From contig DAMDJY010000093.1 of the NCBI GenBank assembly GCA_032100225.1, forward strand, positions 1 to 13,906: a DNA stretch of 13,906 nucleotides, written 5' to 3'. This stretch comes from Mobilicoccus sp032100225 (GTDB lineage: Bacteria; Actinomycetota; Actinomycetes; Actinomycetales; Dermatophilaceae). Made by a program: the position numbers and the translations under genes. Under the pieces are notes generated by a model that worked only from the letters and a program-made list of their open reading frames with translations, made no database searches and was not told where the DNA came from. Positions 7,724-13,906 of this stretch are shown here, piece by piece (position 1 is the first letter of the stretch; every line of letters begins with the position of its first letter).

Positions 7724-9292
7724 ATGAGTGAACTCGAGCTTCCAGCACCAGAAGGGCCTCAGGTGGTTCTCGTCGAGCTGGAGCCGGGGTTCGCCTGTCT
7801 GTTCGGCGATGCCCCCGACGGGGTCGACATCGTCGACGGCCCGTTGATCCCGGATCGAGTCGTGTCGGACATCGCCTCGGTTGCGTTGACCGCGGCGGCC
7901 GGAGTCAACGTGGCCGCACAGACAGCAGGAACCTTGGGGGCATTCCAAGGGCTCGTCCAACTCACGCCAGAAACCCTGGAACTGCTGAAGACGCTCACGC
8001 CGCTTCAATCGGGGGGCGTCAATGCGGGCGCGCTCGTCAATTCGAGCCACCATTTCGCGGGCACCGTGAAATGGGTGCCGAGCAAGCTTGCCGGGGCGGG
8101 GGCAGGAGCCGCCGCCCTTGGCCCGGCTGTTGCTCTCATGGCGGTTCAGCTCGAGCTGGCCAAGATCGCCTCGCTGGTCAAGAAGAGCATCCACCTCACC
8201 GACGACCTGCTGCAGACGCTGCGCACAGAGCGCTGGGCCGAAGTCACCGGTCTGTTGGAGTCGATGCAGAAATCCATCGCCGAGGCCCGTCACATCGGTG
8301 CCGTCAGCGACCCCATCTGGCAGAACGTGGCGGGGCACGAAGCGGCACTCGACAAGGTTCGAGCGGAGTTCACTGCAAAGGTGTCTGGGCACCTGGCGGC
8401 CATCGAAGGGGCGCGCATGCATCAGGACCGGTCGGAGTACCTCAAGCATCACGGCGACGCCATCGTGCGTGATGCTCAGGCGCTCATCCGCGGTCAATCC
8501 GCCTGGTTCACCTATCAGGCGATACGGGCGGGTCACCTCTACCAACGGTCGGAGACCGATCCCACGGCGGGTGCCCTTCTGGAGAAGGTCGTGGCCGATG
8601 CCCGCTGCGTTCATGATCGCGACCTGGAGTCGGCCGGAGTCCTGCTGCGACAGCTGAATCGGCATTTCGCCGTGTTGGGGGAACTGCCGTCTGGGCGCGT
8701 GCCTCTCCCCTTCGGCAAGAACCGACGAACGCCGTCCGAGGTGCGGCACGCAGCGCGCGTGCTGAGTGAACAGCTCATGATTCTCGGACGACCCGTGGAT
8801 ATGGATGAGCCACGGGTCCCCAGCCCTCTGATCGCGCTCGTCGAGGGCGACTTTCCCGAGAGCCTGCTCCGAACCCTCCGCTGGCATCTCGACCCAGGTG
8901 AGGCCCTCGTCGCCCTGGCTGACGTCAGGGGACAGGGCTGGCCGGTCAAGGAAGCCACGTACGTCGCGGTGACGGATGCGCGCCTCCTCGTCGCGAACAA
9001 GGACGAGCTTCTGGGGCATGGTGAGGTCGCCATGACCTTCCCCCTCGATGACATTCGCTACGTCAGGTTCGCTCCGCCGCCCACCGAGGGAGAGAAGGGA
9101 CGGTCCCGTTTGGATGTCGTGACACCGCAGGTCGATATCCACGTGACCTTCGACCAGTGGGCCTCGGAGGCAGAACACCGTGATGACGTCTCGCGATTGG
9201 CACAGCTGCTCCGCAGTCACATGAACCTGCCGGAGGCGGAGGTGCCCGTGTCGCCGCTCGACACGGCTCCTGCGGCAGGGGATGAGCGATAA
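7724..9292 (+). CDS. Protein of unknown function with hydrophobic segment, helical core and probable PH-like C-terminal domain
   Basis: ATG 7724 is well placed 8 bases after GAAGGAAGG. I do not recognise the full-length family (522 residues). Seen in order: a short N-terminal region with strand-like hydrophobic stretches; a Gly/Ala-rich hydrophobic segment at about residues 122-151 (LAGAGAGAAALGPAVALMAV) that could insert in a membrane or pack as a helical hairpin; a long, mainly helical and charged region to about 330, possibly coiled coil; and a C-terminal region at about 391-500 with the strand-rich pattern of bacterial PH-like domains (GEALVALADVRG, TYVAVTDARLLVANKDEL, FPLDDIRYVRF) closed by a helix. 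There is no signal peptide. The order membrane-active segment plus PH-like domain would fit a membrane-associated or pore-forming protein, but that is inference. It lies 175 bases after the helicase gene, so joint transcription is possible but not shown. A 12-bp hairpin follows its stop. Confidence 0.75.
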   Translation: MSELELPAPEGPQVVLVELEPGFACLFGDAPDGVDIVDGPLIPDRVVSDIASVALTAAAGVNVAAQTAGTLGAFQGLVQLTPETLELLKTLTPLQSGGVNAGALVNSSHHFAGTVKWVPSKLAGAGAGAAALGPAVALMAVQLELAKIASLVKKSIHLTDDLLQTLRTERWAEVTGLLESMQKSIAEARHIGAVSDPIWQNVAGHEAALDKVRAEFTAKVSGHLAAIEGARMHQDRSEYLKHHGDAIVRDAQALIRGQSAWFTYQAIRAGHLYQRSETDPTAGALLEKVVADARCVHDRDLESAGVLLRQLNRHFAVLGELPSGRVPLPFGKNRRTPSEVRHAARVLSEQLMILGRPVDMDEPRVPSPLIALVEGDFPESLLRTLRWHLDPGEALVALADVRGQGWPVKEATYVAVTDARLLVANKDELLGHGEVAMTFPLDDIRYVRFAPPPTEGEKGRSRLDVVTPQVDIHVTFDQWASEAEHRDDVSRLAQLLRSHMNLPEAEVPVSPLDTAPAAGDER

Positions 9293-9312
9293 GCGAGGAT
9301 CGCTGCCACCGA

Positions 9313-9342
9313 TGGCCTCACTTGTGCTCTCAAGTGAGGCCA
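9313..9342 (+). terminator. Perfect 12-bp hairpin after the PH-like gene
   Basis: TGGCCTCACTTG (9313-9324) and CAAGTGAGGCCA (9331-9342) are perfectly complementary around a 6-base loop, starting 20 bases after the stop at 9292. No T run follows, so it is not a classical rho-independent terminator. High-GC actinobacteria often use such T-less hairpins, and an operator is the alternative. Further on, the spacer holds an 8-base direct repeat TGGCCGAC at 9364-9371 and 9374-9381, exactly one helical turn apart. Confidence 0.55.
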
Positions 9343-9445
9343 CCGTCGAGCCACAACATCACCTGGCCGACCATGGCCGACTCTGTCGCAAGAGCCAGTG
9401 ATCCACCTATCGTCGATGTCCACCCCGACGGAAAGGACGCCCCCA

Positions 9446-11677
9446 GTGACCGCGGAACTCGTGGACCGGATCGGCCGCCTGCTGAGTAGCGCGCAACCGG
9501 CCGTCACCGGGACGAAGCTGCTCCTTCCGCCGGACTGCCCGCGGGTGGACGTCGACGACTTCGGCCAGATCACGGCACCGCTCACCGCCGCGCGTCTCCG
9601 GGAGCTGCTGCAGTTGGCGATACCTGCGCCGTACGGCAAGGGGGAGGAGACACTCCTCGACCCCGATGTTCGCGACACGTGGCAGATTCCCGGCTCCCTG
9701 GTCACCGTCGACTGGGACGGTCGACTCCCGATGGTCCTCGACGAGGCGCGGACAGCTCTCGGTCTGCCGCCCGGCTGCACGTTGCGCGCGGAGTACCAGT
9801 CGCTCCTGATCTACGAGAAGGGCCAGTTCTTCCTGACCCACCAGGACTCCCAGAAGTCGGACGACATGGTGGCCTCCCTCGTCGTCATGCTGCCGTCGAA
9901 CGCGACGGGTGGAGAGCTGGTCGTCCAGGACACCAACAGCGACACGTCGTACGCTCCTTCGCGGGCGGGGACCAGCCTGGCCGTCTTCTACGCCGACCGG
10001 CCGCACGAGGTTCGTCCGGTCACGCGTGGCCACCGCATCGTGCTCACGTACACCTTGTCGGTCGCGGGCAGCACGGTCGCGCCCGCCTCGTCGTCACCGG
10101 CCGTCGATGAGGTCACGCGGCTTCTGGGCGAGTACTTCACCCGGCCGGAGGACGATGCGACACCGCACGGCCGCCCGCCGACCCGGTTCGCTTATCTGCT
10201 CGACCACGAATACCCCACGAGGGGACTCACCCTCGACCGCCTCAAAGGGGCCGACGCCGAGGCAGCCGCCACGCTCATCGCCGCAGCTCAACGCCTCGAC
10301 TGCGAGACGGTCCTCGCCGTCACCGATGTGCACGAGACGCGTGACGAGTACGACCCCGACGGGGAGCCCCTCGACCACGACGTCACCGCCACCCATATCG
10401 TGCGGGAGGACGGCCCGGTCGAGGAGACGACCCTGGACCTCACCGGTTATACCGCCGAGGGCCTGCCCACCCGGCGGCTGCGCCCCTACGCCGACGAGTA
10501 CGAGGGCTACATGGGCAACTACGGCAATACCGTGGACCGCTGGTATCGCCGCGTGGCCATCCTCATCTGGCCGCGGCGCCTGTCGTTCGCGCTCCGGTGC
10601 GAAACGGACCCCGTGGCAGCGATGCGGGGTGCCCTGGTCGGTCTCGTCGACGACCGAGAACAGACTCTGGCGGACATCCGTGAGGCCCTGCCGGCCTGGC
10701 CGGTCGACGTCTATCGCGACCAGACCCGGTCCGACGACGGTACCGCCGCCCTCCTGACGATGACCCTCGTCGTCGCGGCCAACGTCGATGACGCGGACGT
10801 GGCGGCCGCGCTCCTGCGACCTTTTGCCGTCCAGCAGCTCCGAGCGGAAGCAGTGGACGCGCTGGTCGCACTGGGCGACCGGTACGGGGACGCCTGGCTG
10901 CGCGGGTGTCTGCGGGGCTGGGCGTCGGAGTCTCGTGAGCGCCCGTGGTACCGCGCCGACGACGAATGGATCACGCGCGTCCCCGATCTCGTCCACGCTG
11001 CTCCCGACGGCTCGGTCCCCGCGATCGAGCTACCGCGTCTCGGGTGGGCGCGGCTCCGGCAACGCCTGGACGACCGGGCGCGCGCGGCCGTCACCCGGGT
11101 GGCCAGGGAACACCTCGCCCTCCTCGGGAACCCGCTGGCTGCTGTGCTCTCCGTCGCACCCGACGCGCTTCGCGCTGAGATCCTCGAGTCCTGTTGTCGT
11201 GACGATCTGCTCGACGTCTGCATCGTCGCCACGGACGCCGCCCACGTCGCGGGGACGCCCGCGGAAGCGGGCATCGGCGAACTCGCCTCGTTCGCCGTAG
11301 GACGACTGCAGGCGTTCCTCGATTCCCCGCAGCGGGCCGAGGACGACTGGGCGATCCGCGTCACCGCGTCGTGTCCCTGCGAGTTGTGCGCACGCCTCAC
11401 GTCCTTCCTCGCCGACGCGACCATGCGCACCCTGGAGTGGCCGCTCGCCACCGACGGCCGTCGACACCTCCACGCCGAGATCGACCGGCTCGACCTTCCC
11501 GTCACGCACACCACACGCCGCAGCGGCCGGCCCTACACGCTGGTTCTGGCGAAGACGCGAGGCCTGTTCGACCGCGAGGCAGCCGACCGACGCCGAGCCC
11601 GGTCCGACCTCGATCGCCTCAAGTCACGGTGGGGGTCGCCTGACGCCCGAGCTGGGGTACGGCTCAACCCTTCGTGA
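9446..11677 (+). CDS. Large 2-oxoglutarate/Fe(II)-dependent oxygenase (prolyl-4-hydroxylase type)
   Basis: I chose GTG 9446 because GGAAAGGA (9430-9437) stands 8 bases before it; the in-frame GTG 9398 and ATG 9416 have no ribosome binding site. The product is 743 residues. Metal and cosubstrate residues are visible in the N-terminal third: H132-x-D134 (FLTHQDSQ), the distal H187 (DRPHEV) and R197 (GHR), ten residues later as expected for binding 2-oxoglutarate. The strands between (VASLVVMLP, GGELVV, SLAVFYAD) fit the double-stranded beta-helix fold. The C-terminal 500 residues are mostly helical and unrecognised; near the end is a cysteine cluster C643/C645/C648, followed by a conserved-looking segment (GRPYTLVLAKTRGLF). 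The layout recalls large fungal and actinobacterial relatives of prolyl hydroxylases. The substrate is unknown; a protein side chain is plausible. The gene ends 14 bases inside the convergent TIM-barrel gene. Confidence 0.85.
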   Translation: MTAELVDRIGRLLSSAQPAVTGTKLLLPPDCPRVDVDDFGQITAPLTAARLRELLQLAIPAPYGKGEETLLDPDVRDTWQIPGSLVTVDWDGRLPMVLDEARTALGLPPGCTLRAEYQSLLIYEKGQFFLTHQDSQKSDDMVASLVVMLPSNATGGELVVQDTNSDTSYAPSRAGTSLAVFYADRPHEVRPVTRGHRIVLTYTLSVAGSTVAPASSSPAVDEVTRLLGEYFTRPEDDATPHGRPPTRFAYLLDHEYPTRGLTLDRLKGADAEAAATLIAAAQRLDCETVLAVTDVHETRDEYDPDGEPLDHDVTATHIVREDGPVEETTLDLTGYTAEGLPTRRLRPYADEYEGYMGNYGNTVDRWYRRVAILIWPRRLSFALRCETDPVAAMRGALVGLVDDREQTLADIREALPAWPVDVYRDQTRSDDGTAALLTMTLVVAANVDDADVAAALLRPFAVQQLRAEAVDALVALGDRYGDAWLRGCLRGWASESRERPWYRADDEWITRVPDLVHAAPDGSVPAIELPRLGWARLRQRLDDRARAAVTRVAREHLALLGNPLAAVLSVAPDALRAEILESCCRDDLLDVCIVATDAAHVAGTPAEAGIGELASFAVGRLQAFLDSPQRAEDDWAIRVTASCPCELCARLTSFLADATMRTLEWPLATDGRRHLHAEIDRLDLPVTHTTRRSGRPYTLVLAKTRGLFDREAADRRRARSDLDRLKSRWGSPDARAGVRLNPS

Positions 11678-12494
11678 ACGTGACGGCCTTGAACTTCTCG
11701 GTCTGTTCGCGAATGCCCACCTCGGTCGGGAACCGCTCGATGGAACTCGCGCCGTAGAACCCGACGATGCCGTCGGTGTGGTCGAGGATGTATTGGGCGT
11801 CCTCCGGGTTGGCGATCGGGCCGCCGTGGCAGAGGCAGAGGATGTCGGGGTTGACCGACTTGGCGGCGTCGGCGAGCGATTGCACCTTCTTCGCGGCCTC
11901 CTCCAGCGTCAGGGCCGTCTTCGCCCCGATCGTCCCCGACGTGGTCAGACCCATGTGTGGAACGAGGATGTCCGCACCTGCCTTCGCCATGTCCTTGGCC
12001 TGCTCCTCGTCGAACACGTAGGGCGAAGTGAGCAGGTCGAGTTCTCGCGCCTGGAGGATCATGTCGACCTCCGGCCCGTACCCCATCCCCGTCTCCTCCA
12101 GGTTCTGGCGGAAGACGCCGTCGATGAGACCGACCGTCGGGAAGTTCTGCACTCCGGCAAAACCGATGTCCTTGATCTGCTTGAGGAAGTACGGCATCAC
12201 CCGGAAGGGGTCCGTGCCGTTGACCCCGGCGAGGACGGGGGTCTTCGTGACGACCGGCAGAACCTCGTTCGCCATCTCCATGACGATCGCGTTGGCGTCG
12301 CCGTAGGCCAGCAGACCTGACAGCGAGCCGCGACCGGCCATGCGGAACCGCCCCGAGTTGTAGATGACGAGCAGGTCGATGCCGCCCGCTTCGGCCGACT
12401 TGGCCGTGATGCCCGTGCCGGCGCCGCCGCCGACGATGGGGGTCCCCGCAGCCACCTGGGCGCGGAACCGATCGAGAATCTCACTGCGAGTCAT
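11664..12494 (-). CDS. TIM-barrel protein, PEP hydrolase-like family (TIM-br_sig_trns)
   Basis: The start is ATG at 12494 (reading down), with GGAG at 12503-12500 five bases before it. The 276-residue product has the usual single-domain length of this family. Seen: the N-terminal glycine-rich strand and loop GGGAGTGITAKSAEAGG (22-38) with LLVIYNSGR (41-49), NFPTVGLIDG (117-126), a strand and loop VPHMGLTTSGTIGAKT, and the C-terminal barrel signature CHGGPIANPEDAQYIL. Databases often name such proteins phosphoenolpyruvate hydrolase family; the natural reaction is not settled. The gene is second in an operon, 38 bases after the Tm-1-like gene. In plants and some microbes the two domains are one polypeptide, which suggests a joint function. 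An apparent 713-residue reading is only this gene extended upstream in its frame through the antisense-unrelated frame of its neighbour; the internal ATG with its own ribosome binding site is the real start. Confidence 0.92.
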   Translation of the reverse strand: MTRSEILDRFRAQVAAGTPIVGGGAGTGITAKSAEAGGIDLLVIYNSGRFRMAGRGSLSGLLAYGDANAIVMEMANEVLPVVTKTPVLAGVNGTDPFRVMPYFLKQIKDIGFAGVQNFPTVGLIDGVFRQNLEETGMGYGPEVDMILQARELDLLTSPYVFDEEQAKDMAKAGADILVPHMGLTTSGTIGAKTALTLEEAAKKVQSLADAAKSVNPDILCLCHGGPIANPEDAQYILDHTDGIVGFYGASSIERFPTEVGIREQTEKFKAVTFTKG

Positions 12495-12532
12495 GGTTAC
12501 TCCGGTCTGAGGGGTGAACTGAGGAAAGGCCG

Positions 12533-13756
12533 TCAGGCCTGGAGGAGTTCGTGGAGAGCAAGGGCCATGTTGCGTCCGAAGCCCCCGTCGTTGATGGCCA
12601 TGTCGAGGTCGCGCACCGTGACCGTGGAACCGGTCAGCCCGGCGCGAAGCGCTGCGAACAGCGCCTCGTCGGCCACCGCGTCCCGGAAGGGGGCACCGTC
12701 GACGTCGATCGCGCTCACACCTCGCAGGGGCAGGATCAACGTCGTCGGGCCCGTCGCGGCCGCGAGCTTTCGTGCAATGCGGCTCCCCAACTCGGCCATC
12801 TCGTCGCTGGTGGTGCGCATGAGGGTGACCGTGGGGTTGTGCACGTACAGGTTTCGGCCCTCGAATGTGTCGGGCACGGTGTCGATCGGGCCGAAATTCA
12901 CCATGTCGAGGGCGCCGACACTGACAACCTGCGGGATCCCGGCACGCCCAGCTGCCTCGAGGCGGCCCGGCCCCGCGCTCAGCACGCCGCCGACGAGGTC
13001 GTCTGCGAGCTCGGTCGTCGTGAGGTCGAGGACCCCGGCGAGCATCCCGGAGTCCACGAGCTTCTCCATGGCCCGACCGCCGGCGCCGGTGGCGTGGAAG
13101 ACGAGCACCTCGTACCCCAGATCGGTGAGCGTCCGCCGCGCCTCGTCGGCGGCCGGGGTCGTCACGCCGAACATCGTCACGCCGATCGTCGGCGGGTGGT
13201 CCGTGGGGGTGGGAGTCACCCTTCGCTTCTCGTACGCCTGGGCCATGCCTGCGATGCCCGCTGCCGCGTTCCCGAGGACGGCCTCCGAGACCGGGTTGAT
13301 TCCGGCGACATCGACCACCGAATACATGAGGGTGGTGTCCACTGCGCCCACGTAGGGAGAGACATCGCCCGAGGCCATCGTGGAGACGAGCAGCTTCGGG
13401 AATCCGACCGGCAGGGCCTGCATCGCGGGGGCCGCAACCGACGACCCGCCGGATCCCCCCACGGCGAGGAAGCCGTGGATGCGACCCTCGTCGGCAAGGC
13501 CGGTCACGACCGCAGCCGCGCCCCGACCCATGAGCATCATCATTTCGCCCCGGTCGCGCCTGGTCCGAACAGCGGGAACATCCGCTCCTGCTGCGTTCAG
13601 GACCTCTGTCGACGACACGTCCGCCAGATCGCTCTCGGAGAAGGAGCCGACATCGATCAGTAGGGTCTGGACATCGAGGGCCGCCAGGCGCGCCTTCAGC
13701 CAGGCGTATTCGTCCTGCTTGGTGTCGAGCGTGCCAACAAGTGCAACGGTGGGCAT
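12533..13756 (-). CDS. Tm-1-like ATP-binding domain protein (UPF0261 family)
   Basis: The start is ATG at 13756 (reading down), preceded by AAGGAG at 13768-13763 with a 6-base gap. Its 407 residues match the full length of the family's nucleotide-binding region. Seen: the N-terminal VGTLDTK (7-13), GRGAAAVVTGL (77-87), the glycine loop GGSGGSS (100-106) and the segment STMASGDVSPYVGAVD (125-140); these are hallmark stretches of UPF0261. Known: the tomato homologue Tm-1 binds tobamovirus replication proteins and blocks them, using this N-terminal region, while the TIM-barrel half is C-terminal. Bacterial members have no established reaction. It is the first gene of a two-gene operon with the TIM-barrel gene. 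A palindrome just upstream of its ribosome binding site may be an operator. Gene identity is firm, function open. Confidence 0.92.
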   Translation of the reverse strand: MPTVALVGTLDTKQDEYAWLKARLAALDVQTLLIDVGSFSESDLADVSSTEVLNAAGADVPAVRTRRDRGEMMMLMGRGAAAVVTGLADEGRIHGFLAVGGSGGSSVAAPAMQALPVGFPKLLVSTMASGDVSPYVGAVDTTLMYSVVDVAGINPVSEAVLGNAAAGIAGMAQAYEKRRVTPTPTDHPPTIGVTMFGVTTPAADEARRTLTDLGYEVLVFHATGAGGRAMEKLVDSGMLAGVLDLTTTELADDLVGGVLSAGPGRLEAAGRAGIPQVVSVGALDMVNFGPIDTVPDTFEGRNLYVHNPTVTLMRTTSDEMAELGSRIARKLAAATGPTTLILPLRGVSAIDVDGAPFRDAVADEALFAALRAGLTGSTVTVRDLDMAINDGGFGRNMALALHELLQA

Positions 13757-13773
13757 GACGAACTCCTTCGGTA

Positions 13774-13785
13774 GTCGTGCACGAC
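13774..13785. promoter_or_regulatory. Perfect 12-bp palindrome upstream of the Tm-1-like operon, possible operator
   Basis: GTCGTGCACGAC is a perfect palindrome five bases outside the AAGGAG site of the Tm-1-like gene. The half-site CACGAC recurs at 13797-13802, 17 bases further out. A weak -10-like TACCGT on the minus strand (13789-13784) overlaps the palindrome, which would suit a repressor site, but no good -35 box is seen. Chance occurrence in GC-rich DNA cannot be excluded. Confidence 0.35.
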
Positions 13786-13818
13786 GGTAGGCACGGCACG
13801 ACCACGTCGACGAGTGGC

Positions 13819-13906
13819 TGTGACAGGTTGGTTTGGCCCCACCGTGACGGTCTGATCTGGCCCCACTGGCGACTCGCCGGGGTGGTTGTGACGGTTTGAT
13901 CTGGCC
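13819..13906. mobile_element. End of an insertion sequence with multiple terminal repeats, IS21-like; continues past window
   Basis: Three related units occur: 13819-13843 (TGTGACAGGTTGGTTTGG followed by CCCCACC), 13844-13866 (GTGACGGTCTGATCTGG followed by CCCCAC) and 13887-13906 (TGTGACGGTTTGATCTGG followed by CC at the window edge). Their GTGAC cores begin at 13820, 13844 and 13888. Known: IS21-family elements begin with TG and carry several repeated transposase-binding sites at each end, which fits this layout. No transposase gene is inside the window, so the family name is inference. If 13819 is the true boundary, the element sits 63 bases upstream of the Tm-1-like start and may cut off or replace its promoter. 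Confidence 0.5.

Noticed and set aside
7613..9343. A 576-codon minus-strand frame opposite the PH-like gene
   Set aside because: The plus-strand frame has a good ribosome binding site and plausible protein character, whereas this one is His/Arg-rich and unrecognised. The chance that it is the real gene is low but not nil, as the plus-strand protein is also of unknown function.
9398..9445. Longer N-terminus for the oxygenase from GTG 9398 or ATG 9416
   Set aside because: Neither has a ribosome binding site, while GTG 9446 has GGAAAGGA at ideal distance.
12551..13663. A 370-codon plus-strand frame opposite the Tm-1-like gene
   Set aside because: It is antisense to a confidently identified UPF0261 protein and its composition is that of a shadow frame.
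12495..13805. Upstream extension making the TIM-barrel gene a 713-codon fusion
   Set aside because: The extension is low-complexity Arg/Gly/Pro text overlapping the Tm-1-like gene in another frame. The internal ATG at 12494 has its own ribosome binding site and starts exactly where the family starts.

Overview
The window is very GC-rich DNA with strong G/C preference at third codon positions, AGGAG-type ribosome binding sites and several GTG starts. This suggests an actinobacterium; nothing in the sequence fixes the genus. There are no rRNA or tRNA genes that I can recognise and no CRISPR array.

Left part (1-7548, + strand): three tightly packed genes that look like an anti-phage or genome-defence module. 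First is the C-terminal 1347 residues of a giant SF2 helicase with zinc clusters, a DUF1998/MZB-type cysteine motif and a Vsr/DUF559-like nuclease fold; this layout resembles Druantia DruE and related DUF1998 defence helicases. Its 5' end lies outside the window. Second is a Fic-domain protein (self-inhibited class II type with a C-terminal DNA-binding module) whose frame is broken in the sequence as given. Third, three bases after the Fic stop, is a fusion of a RelE/ParE-like domain with a complete UvrD-type SF1 helicase. Between the first helicase and fic lie four copies of TTGATGAG in alternating orientation, 28-29 bases apart, the last one abutting the fic ribosome binding site. They look like an operator array.

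Middle (7549-11677, + strand): a 175-base spacer with lower third-position GC, a 522-residue protein of unknown function with a hydrophobic segment and a probable bacterial PH-like C-terminus, a 12-bp perfect hairpin, and a large 2-oxoglutarate/Fe(II) oxygenase with a cysteine-containing C-terminal region.

Right part (11664-13756, - strand): a two-gene operon coding for a Tm-1-like/UPF0261 protein followed by a TIM-barrel protein of the PEP-hydrolase-like family. These are the two halves of the Tm-1 architecture that is fused in plants. The operon converges on the oxygenase gene, and the two coding regions overlap by 14 bases. Upstream of the operon there is a perfect 12-bp palindrome. From 13819 to the window edge there is a run of three GTGAC...TGGCC repeats that looks like the end of an IS21-type insertion sequence.

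How the parts may work together (inference): helicase, Fic and RelE-UvrD probably act as one nucleic-acid-targeting unit with toxin-like components and self-regulation through the repeat array. The oxygenase and Tm-1-like operon are more likely ordinary accessory or metabolic genes next to it.
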